From Candidatus Zixiibacteriota bacterium (lineage in GTDB: Bacteria > Zixibacteria > MSB-5A5 > JAABVY01 > JAHJOQ01), in assembly GCA_018820315.1 (NCBI GenBank), contig JAHJOQ010000121.1:1-64000 (forward strand): a stretch of 64,000 nt of DNA, read 5' to 3'. Positions 8,302-18,363 of the stretch are shown piece after piece (position 1 is the first letter of the stretch; each line of letters starts with the position of its first letter). A model generated the notes under the pieces. The model was not told where the DNA came from, did not search any database, and saw only the letters and a list, made by a program, of their open reading frames with translations. The translations under genes and the position numbers were made by a program.

Positions 8302-10470
8302 TTGCATCCGCTTTCTTATCGCCCATTCAGTCGACAGAAGTAAAAGCACCGCAAGCATGATTATCCAGTGATTCGCGAGAGGATATTCCTTCCTCGATCT
8401 GAGCTCACCGGATGCAAAATCCGCCTGGGTCAGAAGGCTATCCAGCATCGAAATCGGATAGTGTCGGCCTCCCGTGGTCGCAGCAATTTCCCGAAGCAGG
8501 TCTTCAGTTTCGTAGAGAGTCTCTTCTTCCAAAGAAAACGCCTCCACCACAAACCTGCCTGAGATCTTTGCTTCCGTCTTGTCGCCGCGAATTAGTTCTG
8601 CCGAATAGCTGTAGTTGCCATGGTCCAGCAAATGCATGTCTGTCTTCATTTTTCCGGGTGCAATTCTGACCATCGAAGAAATCAGCGTGTCGGATGTGGT
8701 GGCGGAATCCGGAATGACAGTCAGGATCACCGATCCATCATCGATCGCCTGATAGCTTTCGTCCAGCAACGATGCCGAGAATGTCACACGTTCACCCGAT
8801 TTAAAGACTGATTTGTCAGGTGCAATTCTGACCCTGTCGACATCTTCGGTCGTCACGAGCCACCTGACGCAACTGTTGATGAATGTGCGGTACTCATCAC
8901 CGGTACCACCGCGACCTTTCGAGAGAAACTCAGCCTTCCAGAGCGGGACGAAGCAGGTCGTGAGTACCTTGCCTTTCTCCACACGATTGATCGTGACGAG
9001 TGGAATCAGATTGCCTCCGAAATCGGGGTTCTGATGTACTGCGAGAACGGTGGCCCCCGGTTTCTCTTTGCCGGCCGTCACATATGCCTCAAACGGTGGC
9101 ATGTCATCCCATTGTTTCTGCAATCGCGAAGCTGTTTCGGCAATCTGCATCACCGGATGATACTCTCCCTGCTTGGTCAGACGCAGGTGGAAATCTCCGT
9201 CCTGACGGAGGGTTGGCGGACTGGCGAATTCAAACGGGAGCAGATCGGCGAGCGGTCCGGACGGCGTCGAACGTGCGAATTCCGCACCAAGCAGGAAGAA
9301 TACTGCCTTGCCATAGCTCGAAAGGTAGCTCGAAAGCGCATCGCCCTTCGATGCGAGTATCGAAGGCGAGTAATCCACAAGAATGACAAGGTCGTATTCG
9401 GCCAGCTTATCGGGGGACTGAGGAAACGGCGTTGTTCTTAGCTTTCCGGATCGATCAAACACCGAAAGATCGCAGTCGAAATCTTCCGATTCGTCGAGAA
9501 CGCGCTTCAGGAATGTGACTTCCCAACTCAGGTATCCCGCCGCGACAAGAATCTTCTGCTTGGATTTCAATATTTTCATCGAGAATGACCGAACGTTGTT
9601 GTCTGTGAGTTCCTCCCCGGACTGCTTTGGCAACGAAACCGAGAATGTCCTGATCCCTTCTTCCGGGGGCACGAAATCGATTGTCCTGGTCTGTCGTGAT
9701 GCCCCGCCTGTGAGAGTGATGTCTTCTGTAGCGAGTGTTTTGCTACCTGATCTGATCCTTACCGGAAGAGATAGGCCATCATACCCGCGAGATTCGATCT
9801 CGACTTCGATCTGAGACTGACGGCCCGCGTAACCGACCTCATCGTGAGTCATTCTGACTATCCTCACGTCATTCGATGATCTCTGCGGCCCGAGATCAAG
9901 CGCATAGACCGGCACCGACAACTCCGACGCTGCTTTCAGAGGGTTGGTGCCGCTGTTTACCAGACCATCGGAGATGACTATAACTCCCTGCAAGTTCTGC
10001 TCGCTATATTTCTCTCTCATATTGGTCAGGCAGTCGCCAAGGGCAGTACGTTTCCCGTCAAAACCGAGCGTATCATCGAGCGTCTCAATCGAATCTGAGA
10101 ACCGATAATCATCTCTGATGAACTCGTCGCCCACCTCGCCGGGAAATGGGTTCTCCGACAGCCACTTCAACACTTCCCGCTTAGTCTGGAAATCCTCGAC
10201 GTTCTTCACGCTTTCACTGTTGTCGAACAGCACAGCCACATGCGGAGGAAGCTCTTTTACAAGCAGATAGGAAAAGACCGGCTCTGCCAGAGAGAATAGA
10301 AGCAGAGTTATTGCAGCTGATCGCAGGATGCCAAGAAAGACTCTCATACCTTTCGAGAGGGGCGGATTGGTGCGACGATAATAAAACAGGACAAATGTCA
10401 GCAATGCTATCGCCAATAGTATTGCGGTCATAAGCCAGTAACCGCCAAATGATAAGAACATATCCTGCAA
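8293..10470 (-). CDS. Membrane protein with von Willebrand A-like domain
   Basis: A 725-residue protein with two N-terminal membrane segments (about 12-31 and 44-63) and one C-terminal segment (about 701-718) followed by basic residues. A VWA-like domain starts near residue 77 and carries the metal-binding MIDAS pattern D-x-S-x-S as DNSES (83-87); further on 'GVIVISDGLVNSG' fits the second MIDAS region. The central region (about 330-520) resembles the glutamine-amidotransferase-like fold seen in Bat-type membrane proteins. This build is common in FCB and planctomycete genomes; the function is unknown. It is transcribed alone, convergent with the CNNM gene. Confidence 0.75.
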   Translation of the reverse strand: MQDMFLSFGGYWLMTAILLAIALLTFVLFYYRRTNPPLSKGMRVFLGILRSAAITLLLFSLAEPVFSYLLVKELPPHVAVLFDNSESVKNVEDFQTKREVLKWLSENPFPGEVGDEFIRDDYRFSDSIETLDDTLGFDGKRTALGDCLTNMREKYSEQNLQGVIVISDGLVNSGTNPLKAASELSVPVYALDLGPQRSSNDVRIVRMTHDEVGYAGRQSQIEVEIESRGYDGLSLPVRIRSGSKTLATEDITLTGGASRQTRTIDFVPPEEGIRTFSVSLPKQSGEELTDNNVRSFSMKILKSKQKILVAAGYLSWEVTFLKRVLDESEDFDCDLSVFDRSGKLRTTPFPQSPDKLAEYDLVILVDYSPSILASKGDALSSYLSSYGKAVFFLLGAEFARSTPSGPLADLLPFEFASPPTLRQDGDFHLRLTKQGEYHPVMQIAETASRLQKQWDDMPPFEAYVTAGKEKPGATVLAVHQNPDFGGNLIPLVTINRVEKGKVLTTCFVPLWKAEFLSKGRGGTGDEYRTFINSCVRWLVTTEDVDRVRIAPDKSVFKSGERVTFSASLLDESYQAIDDGSVILTVIPDSATTSDTLISSMVRIAPGKMKTDMHLLDHGNYSYSAELIRGDKTEAKISGRFVVEAFSLEEETLYETEDLLREIAATTGGRHYPISMLDSLLTQADFASGELRSRKEYPLANHWIIMLAVLLLLSTEWAIRKRMQLM

Positions 10471-10726
10471 ACAGACTCCTCGGTTACTCGGAACAATCCC
10501 TCTATAAAGGGTTACGAGAAGGGTGTGTCAAGCGCATTATGCCATGCACGTTAAGGCATACGTCGACAGCGGCCTGCGGTTCCCGGTGTGATTGTGCTTT
10601 CGCAAAGGGCCGAGAGCTGTTAATTTGCGAATCCTGTCTCTGCATTAATGGCTGCGAGCTGGTCTTTGATCAATATGCAGGACAGTCCGGATCTTAGGAA
10701 CTCTGAAACCATGAAAGGAAGATCTC

Positions 10727-11095
10727 ATGAGACTGGTAGGAGTATTATTGGCGGGTGTTCTTGTTCTGTCAGCGTGTGCCGTCGCCGGTGATTTCGATAT
10801 GGCGCCAATCACCAACGAGATATCATTCTACAAGAATACAAATGACAGCTTCAACGAACTCGGGCAGACACTGCAGATTATCTCAATCAATTCATTCAAG
10901 TCGCTGACATGGTTCAATTTTGAATTCACGGGGGATTTCAACTGGGACATGACCGAGGGGCAGGATTATGACTACTATATAGAACTTAGCCTGGTGAAGA
11001 ACATCACATCCAAGCTGAGCTTCAATTATCAGCGCATCTACGGCACTTTTGTTACCGAACCGGTCAATCAATTTGGGCTGAGGTTGTCGCTGTAG
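10727..11095 (+). CDS. Small secreted beta-rich protein
   Basis: A 122-residue protein with a clear signal peptide (about 1-21, ending SACAVAG). The rest alternates hydrophobic and aromatic residues (FEFTGDFNWDMT, YDYYIELSL, LSFNYQRIYGTF) and ends in Leu, as in outer-membrane beta-barrel strands. It resembles a fragment-sized version of DUF481-type barrels but is too short to assign. The start is supported by GAAAGGAAG upstream. A perfect hairpin follows five bases after the stop. Confidence 0.6.
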   Translation: MRLVGVLLAGVLVLSACAVAGDFDMAPITNEISFYKNTNDSFNELGQTLQIISINSFKSLTWFNFEFTGDFNWDMTEGQDYDYYIELSLVKNITSKLSFNYQRIYGTFVTEPVNQFGLRLSL

Positions 11096-11099
11096 CTAC

Positions 11100-11125
11100 G
11101 CTGTCAGGAATCCTTTCCTGACAGC
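11100..11125. terminator. Perfect 11-bp hairpin after small secreted gene
   Basis: GCTGTCAGGAA, loop TCCT, TTCCTGACAGC: a perfect 11-bp stem with a four-base loop directly after the stop at 11095. No T-run follows on the plus strand, so it may be a Rho-independent-like pause site, an mRNA 3' stabiliser or part of an intergenic repeat rather than a classical terminator. Confidence 0.55.
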
Positions 11126-11370
11126 TGAGTAAATCGGGCAGGAAAGGAATCCAGCCCGCGCGGAACATGACGAGATTGCCACGCTTCGCTCGCAATGACA
11201 GCGTTTGGGGTTTTTCAACAATCCCGAAGGTGGGGACCCATTGCCAGCAGCGCGGACCATGAACTCGACAGCTTGCTAGCCACTGTTGTTCTGTTGAAGA
11301 ACGGCATCCAGAAAATCGGCAGAACCCTTCGAAGCTCAGGGGTTGCCACTCCGCTACGCTTCGGGATTCT
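11126..11370. repeat. Intergenic repeat-like stretch
   Basis: Non-coding. The text at 11169-11200 (GAGATTGCC, then GCTTCGCTCGCAATGACAG) has the look of a dispersed intergenic element found in many unrelated bacterial genomes. Similar 'TTCGCTTCGCTC' text is at 890-905 and a related stretch is at 26541-26580. No ORF is supported. Confidence 0.35.
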
Positions 11371-11373
11371 GCC

Positions 11374-12564
11374 CTACAGTGCCGCTAGCAGACTCTCCGT
11401 GATCACCTTGGCGCCATGAATCGATTTGATATTTCGACCAGACGTGACCATCGATGTGAGATCGCCGGATGTGCGCAGTCTTGTGATCATTTCGCCGAGT
11501 GTTTCAAATTGATGCCGATTTGTCAATTCCAACCCGCATTTGGATTGCAGCACGAAGTCAAGATTCTGCGGAGCAAAAGTCCCGATAGGGGGTGCAATCA
11601 TCAGCATCGGCAGACCAGCCCCCACCGCCCAGTTGACTCTTTCGTGCGGAGCCGCACAGAAGAGATCGAGTTGTGGCAAGTAACTCATACTCCTCGTGGT
11701 CTCTTCTTCTCGTGACTCTGCAGAGACGACAACGGTTGTTCTACAGGCCAACGCTACTTCATTACCGAAATCAAGCGCAGCATTCTCATCGAATCGCCGG
11801 ACTTTCTGTACAAGTCTATCGATCTGGCGTTTGTCACTCCCCCAGAAGAATTGAACGCGATGACCTGCTCTGCGACAAGATTCGGCGGCAGCGAGCATGA
11901 GATCGATATGTCTTTTAGGATACGCTCCCGATATGAAGAAACCTATTGTAAGGGGCGTGTAATGTCGTTCGATTCTCGCAAGTCGCGCGTTCACAACTTC
12001 GTCCACATCGGCTAAGAGCTCCGGTTCCAGCACAAGCCCCGTCTCAAATAGAGAATCCGCGTCAACTCCCTGACTTCGCATCTTCTCGGCTGTTTCGGGA
12101 AGGGGGACATAGATTCTCTCGACGCCCGAGGTGACACTTTCTCTCGGAGCGGCGATTTCACCGTGGAGATAGAATACGCGATGATCGGATTTGAGCATGT
12201 TTGCCAGCAGCGGATGCGCAACCAGGCAGATGCCGTCGTAGTTATCGACATACTTCAGTAAATCGCGCTGTAGAATCTTTATCAGATGCGAATCAGGATC
12301 AAATTCAGATTTGCCTGACCTCAGGCTGCCATAGATATCCGAGATCAATCCCCCTCTCGATCCAGTGCGATATAACCACTTGATAGCCTTCCATGCCGTA
12401 AGAGCTGTGCCTCTGGATACTTCGAATATCGATGTGATCCGAAGCTTCTCACATTCCTGCGGATGGTGCACCCGCATATATCTCAGCACGGAATCGAGAT
12501 AATTCGGATGCCCCCTGCCGATGTCGGTATATATGATTGTGATGGATGGTCTATCTATGGTCAT
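11374..12564 (-). CDS. Glycosyltransferase-like (GT-B fold) protein, function unknown
   Basis: A 396-residue protein without signal peptide or membrane segment. Its N-terminus (TIIYTDIGRGHPNYLDSVL, with GRGH at 16-19) resembles the GGGH-type loop of MGDG-synthase/MurG-like GT-B enzymes. A second Rossmann-like half begins near residue 203 (LTIGFFISGAYPKRHID) and a donor-site-like stretch lies near 300-340. I read it as a GT-B-like protein, possibly involved in lipid or cell-wall glycan synthesis, but the family is not recognised with confidence. It lies 52 bp downstream of nadE on the same strand and may be co-transcribed. Confidence 0.55.
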   Translation of the reverse strand: MTIDRPSITIIYTDIGRGHPNYLDSVLRYMRVHHPQECEKLRITSIFEVSRGTALTAWKAIKWLYRTGSRGGLISDIYGSLRSGKSEFDPDSHLIKILQRDLLKYVDNYDGICLVAHPLLANMLKSDHRVFYLHGEIAAPRESVTSGVERIYVPLPETAEKMRSQGVDADSLFETGLVLEPELLADVDEVVNARLARIERHYTPLTIGFFISGAYPKRHIDLMLAAAESCRRAGHRVQFFWGSDKRQIDRLVQKVRRFDENAALDFGNEVALACRTTVVVSAESREEETTRSMSYLPQLDLFCAAPHERVNWAVGAGLPMLMIAPPIGTFAPQNLDFVLQSKCGLELTNRHQFETLGEMITRLRTSGDLTSMVTSGRNIKSIHGAKVITESLLAAL

Positions 12565-12616
12565 CTCAACGAGCTTGCTGCGGTGTGGTTTCTGCGGTTT
12601 TCACGCAACACCTGAG

Positions 12617-14368
12617 CTACTCAAATTTATATCGGTTTGTGATCGGCATGCGGCGATCTTTTCCGAATCCGCGTGGGGTGATTTTCACGCCGGGTGCGGC
12701 CTGACGCCGTTTGTACTCGTTGATATCGACCATGCGGATCACTTTTTGTACTTCTTCGAGATCAAATCCGAGTTTGGCAATCTCCCGGGGAGACTCACCG
12801 AATTCCACATAGCGTTTGAGCATCGCATCGAGTATGTCATAAGGCGGGAAATAGTCTGTATCGACCTGATTTTCCCTCAGTTCTGCGGAAGGTGGCTTTG
12901 AGATAATTAGTGGCGGAATGATACTGCCGAGTCCATACTTTCGGGACATTCGATTCATCCATCTCGCCAGACTAAACACCATTGTCTTGTATAAGTCTTT
13001 CAGGATCGCAAACCCACCCGCCGTATCGCCGTAGAGCGTACAGAATCCGATTGCGACCTCGCTCTTGTTGCCGGTGTTGAGAACAAGCCAGTTGAATTTG
13101 TTCGCAAGCGCCATGAGGATATTCCCCCGTATGCGCGCCTGGATATTCTCCTCTGTGACGTCTTCTTCCAGCCCTTCAAATGTAGAACTGAGAGTGTCGG
13201 TATAATTCTTCAGTAGTCCATCGATCGGATATTCTACAAGTTTGACGCCGAGATTCTGAGCAAGTTTGCGGGCGCCGAGGGCGCTTTCCTTGCTGGTGTA
13301 ACGCGTCGGCATAAAAACCAGATGCAGGTGGTTGCTGCCGACAATATCGTGCGCAATCGCAGCCGTCAGCGCTGAGTCTATGCCTCCCGATAATCCGATC
13401 ACAACATCCGTGAATCCGTTCTTCTTGATATAGTCACGTGTGCCCGTCACCAGCGCGTTGTAGATTTCCTCTTCACGGGAGCGCGGGGGATCGGCGATCT
13501 GTGTCGAGATGCGAATCGATTTGGCCACAGGGCTGTATTTAACGGTGATCTCGGTAACATCGGGGAATTGATCGGCAAGCTTGACGATACGTGGGGTGAA
13601 TTTCTTCCGACGGGACCGCTTCTTCAACTGCTCGATAGGAATGTCTACCGTCAAAAGATCTTCGTGAAACATCCCGGCAAGCGCAATCAGCTCACCGTTC
13701 GGGTCCATCACGAAAGACGATCCGTCGAATACAAGCTCGTCCTGACCACCGACGATGTTTACGTACGCATAATATACGCCGTTGCGCTTTGCGAAGCGCT
13801 TGAACATTTCGAATCGCTCCCTGCTCTTGCGGATATGATAGGGGGAGGAGTTGATGGTCATAACAAGCCCGGCGCCGTATGCTGACTGCAGTTCGCCTGG
13901 CCCCGGATTGACCCAGATATCTTCGCAGATGTTGATTCCGAAACGGAAATCACCAAGATCATATACTGGAATTTCGGGTCCGCTCACAAAATAACGCTGC
14001 TCATCGAACACGCCGTAGTTGGGTAAACAGACCTTCTTGTACGAATGGACGAGCTTGCCGGAACAAATCAGCGCAGACGAGTTGTAGAGCCTGCCTCCAC
14101 ACTCCTCGACATAGCCGATCACGGCCATCGGAGAGAATCGCTGCCTGACAAGTTCCTTCAGGTATTTCAGATTGTCCCGACAGAACTGTTGCTCGAGCAT
14201 CAGGTCCTCGGGAGGATATCCCGGCAATGCCAGCTCGGGGAACAGCACGATATCAGATTGCCTGTTCTCCGCCTCGTGGATCGATTCGAGTATCAACTCT
14301 GAGTTGTGTCGCAAACCTCCGACAATCGGATTTATCTGAGCAAGGGAGATCCTGAATGATGTACTCAT
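12617..14368 (-). CDS. nadE: Glutamine-dependent NAD(+) synthetase
   Basis: A 583-residue two-domain enzyme making NAD from deamido-NAD, ATP and glutamine. The N-terminal nitrilase-like glutaminase domain has the triad E45 (LFPELALPGYPPEDL), Lys near 111-112 (KKVCLPNYGVFDE) and C148 (NICEDIW). The C-terminal synthetase domain has the PP-loop SGGIDS at 327-332 and the tail GFGKDRRMPITNRY. The length is normal for the glutamine-dependent form. Its leader lies next to the terminator of the upstream minus-strand operon, so it has its own promoter region. Confidence 0.96.
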   Translation of the reverse strand: MSTSFRISLAQINPIVGGLRHNSELILESIHEAENRQSDIVLFPELALPGYPPEDLMLEQQFCRDNLKYLKELVRQRFSPMAVIGYVEECGGRLYNSSALICSGKLVHSYKKVCLPNYGVFDEQRYFVSGPEIPVYDLGDFRFGINICEDIWVNPGPGELQSAYGAGLVMTINSSPYHIRKSRERFEMFKRFAKRNGVYYAYVNIVGGQDELVFDGSSFVMDPNGELIALAGMFHEDLLTVDIPIEQLKKRSRRKKFTPRIVKLADQFPDVTEITVKYSPVAKSIRISTQIADPPRSREEEIYNALVTGTRDYIKKNGFTDVVIGLSGGIDSALTAAIAHDIVGSNHLHLVFMPTRYTSKESALGARKLAQNLGVKLVEYPIDGLLKNYTDTLSSTFEGLEEDVTEENIQARIRGNILMALANKFNWLVLNTGNKSEVAIGFCTLYGDTAGGFAILKDLYKTMVFSLARWMNRMSRKYGLGSIIPPLIISKPPSAELRENQVDTDYFPPYDILDAMLKRYVEFGESPREIAKLGFDLEEVQKVIRMVDINEYKRRQAAPGVKITPRGFGKDRRMPITNRYKFE

Positions 14369-14557
14369 AGTTTCCTAAAATAGTACGAACATCCGATACT
14401 GTCAAACGGATTGATTTGAAATCTTGAAGGGGGCCCGATGACACGAATTTCGCCTGTTGGCGACACACGGGGAATTTACTCCTTGACCAAAGCCTTCCCA
14501 TAGGCGGCCTACGTCCCTACGCTCCAGTATTCGTAGTTGATAGAACCGTAGCAGTGA

Positions 14558-14596
14558 CAGAAAAGAAACCTCAGGTCTGGCTGACCTGAGGTTTGC
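14558..14596 (-). terminator. Intrinsic terminator of the TonB receptor-PorV operon
   Basis: AAACCTCAGGT (14566-14576) and ACCTGAGGTTT (14584-14594) form a perfect 11-bp stem with a seven-base loop. Read on the minus strand, the stem is followed by TTTCTTTTCT. It lies about 40 bp past the stop of the PorV-like gene (14632), so it ends the minus-strand transcript. Confidence 0.8.
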
Positions 14597-14631
14597 TGAA
14601 ACGCAGTTTATGAAGAAGTGGGGAATCTGCT

Positions 14632-15654
14632 TTAGAATCTGATTCCAAATGAGAATCTGTGCACGGAGTCGAGACTTCCGAAGTCTGACCATGCGTAGTC
14701 GATGACCAGAGCCGAACTCTGCGTCGGACTCAGGATCACACCGGCACCAAGCGTCAAACCTTCCTCTTCATACTTAAACTTGTATCCTGCCCTCATAGCG
14801 ACCATGCTATTCCAGAGATACTCGCTTCCGAGCGAAAGCTGTTGAACATTATCGTTTGGATGCTTCGCTTCGGCAGCGATTGTCCAGGTTGACATTGAAG
14901 TCTCGACGAGATCATAGGCGCATCCAATCCTGAATGTCAGAGGAAGATCGTATTCTTCAGTCAGGTACGATGCGTTGATCGGGTCGTAGTTTGCATTGTC
15001 CGGATCTCTGCTATATTTGAAATTGAGATCTGATCCCGAGAATTTCAGGCCTTGCCCCAGATTCGAAATGTTCAACCCGACTCTGAGGTTTTTATACCCG
15101 GTCTTGAACAACGTACCAATATCGAATGCGATGCCCCTGCTGCGAGCCTGGGCAATGCGCTCGGAAACATACTTCATCTTGATTCCGGCAGAAAATCTGT
15201 CGGTCAAACTGCGAGCATATCCCGCCGATATCGAGAAGCTTGATGCATCAAAAGTGTTACCGGTGCCATTCGGCTCAAACACAGTAGTCTCTTCCATCTC
15301 ACCGATGCCGAGTATCGTAGCCGAAAGGCCGAGTGTTCCTCCGAAGCCCATCGGTCTCACAAAGCTGATGAAATTCAGGCTCACATCTTCGATCCAGTCT
15401 ACGCTGGTGAATGCGAATTCTGTTTCTTCCATCACGGCCATTCCTGCCGGATTCCAGTACATTGAATAGGCATCATCTACCACGGCTGAGGAAGCCTCGC
15501 CCATGCCGATATAGCGAGCGCCCATTCCGATTTTCAGGAATTGCGCTCCGGCGGTTCCGACCTTCGAGAATTCGCCCGCGTATCCTGCTGAAGCGATCAG
15601 CAGAAACGTGACAATTGCGATTGCAAGTATTTTGTATCTACTCAAGTTCATCAC
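14632..15654 (-). CDS. PorV/PorQ-like outer-membrane beta-barrel protein
   Basis: A 340-residue protein with a signal peptide (about 1-26, ending ASAGYAG). The mature N-terminus has the hallmark of the PorV/UPF0164 family: FLKIGMGARYIGMGEA, then a YWNPAG motif near residue 68. It ends in Phe, as outer-membrane barrels do. In Bacteroidetes PorV shuttles type IX secretion cargo to the cell-surface attachment complex; FCB relatives often lie beside secreted proteins with C-terminal sorting tails, as here. It follows the large secreted protein by seven bases, so the two belong to one operon. Confidence 0.85.
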   Translation of the reverse strand: MMNLSRYKILAIAIVTFLLIASAGYAGEFSKVGTAGAQFLKIGMGARYIGMGEASSAVVDDAYSMYWNPAGMAVMEETEFAFTSVDWIEDVSLNFISFVRPMGFGGTLGLSATILGIGEMEETTVFEPNGTGNTFDASSFSISAGYARSLTDRFSAGIKMKYVSERIAQARSRGIAFDIGTLFKTGYKNLRVGLNISNLGQGLKFSGSDLNFKYSRDPDNANYDPINASYLTEEYDLPLTFRIGCAYDLVETSMSTWTIAAEAKHPNDNVQQLSLGSEYLWNSMVAMRAGYKFKYEEEGLTLGAGVILSPTQSSALVIDYAWSDFGSLDSVHRFSFGIRF

Positions 15655-15661
15655 GCCACCC

Positions 15662-18340
15662 TCACTTTATTACAGCAAACTTACCGATTTTCGAACCATA
15701 CTCGGAATCGACTGCATAGTAGTAGATTCCGGGGGCGATCCCTTGAGCATTCGACGAGCTGAGATCCCATGAAGCCGTACCGCCATTCTGAGAATGCTCA
15801 ACAGTGCTGACCAGATCACCGGCCAGTGTGTATATCCGAACCGTGCAAATATCCGGGAGGTTTATGAACTCGAGTTTCCGCTGACCCTCGTTGTACTCCC
15901 ATCCCGCACTGACAATGTACGGATTCGGAACGACCTTGATGTTGTCCAGACCATCTCTGGCAGCAGCGAAGTCGATACCGGAACCTTTGAATGTGAATAC
16001 GTCATTCGGGCCGTTGATCGGTGCGCCATAGATTGTGATCGCGTCGCCGGGCCCCCATGTGTCCACGCCATCCGGATCGAGAACCAGCACCCAGCCTTGA
16101 TGATACGGGAATCCTTCCGGATGCGGTGAACCGTCGTATGGGATATTCACAACCACGATATAGTCCATTGTGCCATCGTCGGGATTGTATGCCGTCCATT
16201 CGCCATCGTAATCCCAGTCGATGATCTCGGCTATCACCTGCTCATTGGTTGTAGTGTTCCATATTTCGAACGGAATTGCGACCGGTGTAACGTCATCCCA
16301 CCACCAGTATCCTTCGGAGCCTTCGGTGGTGAATCTCAATTCGAAATCAGATCGGAAGTGCATTCCTCCGCCAAGCGGATAACCGGTCAGATCGCTGAGT
16401 GGCACCGGATCGTACGCAAGGCGCAGAGTCGTGTCTGACCCTGATGCAAACTCTGTCTGGTAGTATGCCTTTGAGCTGATTTCGCCATCCTGCACAAGCA
16501 GTCTGAATCCTTCGGTAACCAGCGCTTTCTCTTCGTCCGCCGTCTGATCGATCTGATGTGAGAGCAGTGTGTCACCGGTAGTGACGTTCAGGAGATGCCA
16601 GTATGTATAGTATGGATCATCGCTGAATCTCACTTCGTATTCATGGTCGACCATTTCAGCAGAGTTGAACTCGGTGACGACAATTCTGCCATCGCTGATC
16701 GCTCCGCTGTTTTCCGCCGTGTGCTTAACCGTGTTTTCGATAGGATAGTATCCCGCCGGCAAAGAATGCGGAATCACTGAGGCTGCATTCGATTCGCTGC
16801 CGGGATTGCCGTAAGCGGTCGAAAGCGGATCGAGATTCAATTCCGCGTTACCGACATCGTATGATACAATTGAGTACCAATATTCAAAGCCATTGATAGC
16901 GGTGCTATCGATGAAAGTGTGGTTTACGAAATCCGATTCATCCTGCTTTTCGAAGACAGCGAGTGGCATATAGCCAGGCCCCTCACTCAGATCGGGATTG
17001 ACAATCTTCTTGCCCCAGGTCAGACCAAAATCGGTCGACCGGTACACTTTATAGCCAAGGAAGTCGATCTCGCCGCTGAATCTATCAGCCGTGGTCTCGG
17101 AGGCGTTATCCCACCAAAGCTTGACCATGCCGTCGTCAGCTTTCGCCGAGACTGTCGCCTCTTTCGGCGGCTCCGGTCCAATGAAATTGCTATTATAAAT
17201 CGCTTGCGCCATATCGGCGTTGGCTTTCAAAATATCTTCATTAGGAGCTGCGACCAGCGCATACACTACGCGGACAGTCTTGCCGGCCTCCAAATTGATA
17301 CCGCGAGTGCATTGAATGTAGTACTGGTCAGTGGGTGGAAGGCTTTCATCGAATTGCTCGCTGTCGATGAGCTCGAACTTTCCGGGATCGTTATCGGGAA
17401 GGTAATCCCACTGCCCGGTGCGAAACGCAGTCATACCGATTCCATCGGGAGTTTCGATATACTTTGTGCCCATCACTCCGGTCTCTGAGCCCCATCCTTC
17501 ATCGTATCCATCTTCCTCGTAAGTCCACGCGAGGTTTCTCTCCTCATCGAAAGCAACCAGATCGCCCAGCCGTCCATTCTCATTTGTCGGTTCGTAGTAG
17601 CCACCGATGTCGAAGTCACAATAGAGACCGAACGCGAACTCGGAGTAATCTTCATCACTTGTATTAGTGATCTGCAGCACCACGAAAAGGTAATCCTGGT
17701 TGTAGCTGTAGTTCCACTGATATACCGTATGAGCTATCTCAATTCCTAAAAGGCTTGATCCGAGTGCATCGTCTGCCATCCTGAAATGGCTTTCCTGCTG
17801 TGCAATCGGTCCACCTTCAAGGTAAGTCTCCGTTGTCGGATCCCAGATCTGATTGTGCACCCAAATGCGATTATCAGGGTCCCAGACTTCCCAACCGTAT
17901 GCCGGGTAGCCAATGCCGAATCCAATCGTATCCGACACATCGTACTCATAAGTGTCACTCGCTGTCGACACACTGATGCCGTACGTCTCATCTCCACTGA
18001 CAATTCGCGGAATCGGCATCAAATCGTCATCTGTGTTGACAACAAGCGTATCGCCCGAGGCAGTTATCGCGCCCATCCAGTACTTAGCCTCAGCAAGATA
18101 GTCGTGGCCTGAGTTTTTGGGCCACTCGCCGGAAGGCAACCACTGGTAGCTGTATCCTCCGATAATGCCCCAGTTTCCCACAGTCGTCACGATATTACCC
18201 TTATCGTGAGTAATAAGATCGCGAACTTGCGGCGGCGGCAGTTGGGGCGCCATGTTGATCGCATATGCAGTCTGCGCAAGTAATGCAATCAGTACTGCGA
18301 CTGCGACCGGAACTGCTCTTGAAACCTTTTTGACAACCAT
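15662..18340 (-). CDS. Large secreted protein with T9SS-like C-terminal tail
   Basis: An 892-residue protein with a signal peptide (about 1-27, AQTAYA). The long extracellular body is rich in Tyr, Trp and Asp with beta-sandwich character, and a fibronectin-III-like stretch lies near 395-500. The C-terminal 80 residues (from KVVPNPYIVSAGWEYNEGQ to IGKFAVIK) match the FlgD-like/Por-secretion tail style that directs proteins to the type IX machinery. It sits between a TonB receptor upstream and a PorV-like protein downstream, which fits a surface-attached substrate-binding or structural partner of the receptor. No catalytic domain is recognised. Confidence 0.75.
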   Translation of the reverse strand: MVVKKVSRAVPVAVAVLIALLAQTAYAINMAPQLPPPQVRDLITHDKGNIVTTVGNWGIIGGYSYQWLPSGEWPKNSGHDYLAEAKYWMGAITASGDTLVVNTDDDLMPIPRIVSGDETYGISVSTASDTYEYDVSDTIGFGIGYPAYGWEVWDPDNRIWVHNQIWDPTTETYLEGGPIAQQESHFRMADDALGSSLLGIEIAHTVYQWNYSYNQDYLFVVLQITNTSDEDYSEFAFGLYCDFDIGGYYEPTNENGRLGDLVAFDEERNLAWTYEEDGYDEGWGSETGVMGTKYIETPDGIGMTAFRTGQWDYLPDNDPGKFELIDSEQFDESLPPTDQYYIQCTRGINLEAGKTVRVVYALVAAPNEDILKANADMAQAIYNSNFIGPEPPKEATVSAKADDGMVKLWWDNASETTADRFSGEIDFLGYKVYRSTDFGLTWGKKIVNPDLSEGPGYMPLAVFEKQDESDFVNHTFIDSTAINGFEYWYSIVSYDVGNAELNLDPLSTAYGNPGSESNAASVIPHSLPAGYYPIENTVKHTAENSGAISDGRIVVTEFNSAEMVDHEYEVRFSDDPYYTYWHLLNVTTGDTLLSHQIDQTADEEKALVTEGFRLLVQDGEISSKAYYQTEFASGSDTTLRLAYDPVPLSDLTGYPLGGGMHFRSDFELRFTTEGSEGYWWWDDVTPVAIPFEIWNTTTNEQVIAEIIDWDYDGEWTAYNPDDGTMDYIVVVNIPYDGSPHPEGFPYHQGWVLVLDPDGVDTWGPGDAITIYGAPINGPNDVFTFKGSGIDFAAARDGLDNIKVVPNPYIVSAGWEYNEGQRKLEFINLPDICTVRIYTLAGDLVSTVEHSQNGGTASWDLSSSNAQGIAPGIYYYAVDSEYGSKIGKFAVIK

Positions 18341-18363
18341 TTATACTACTCCAACCTTCTCAG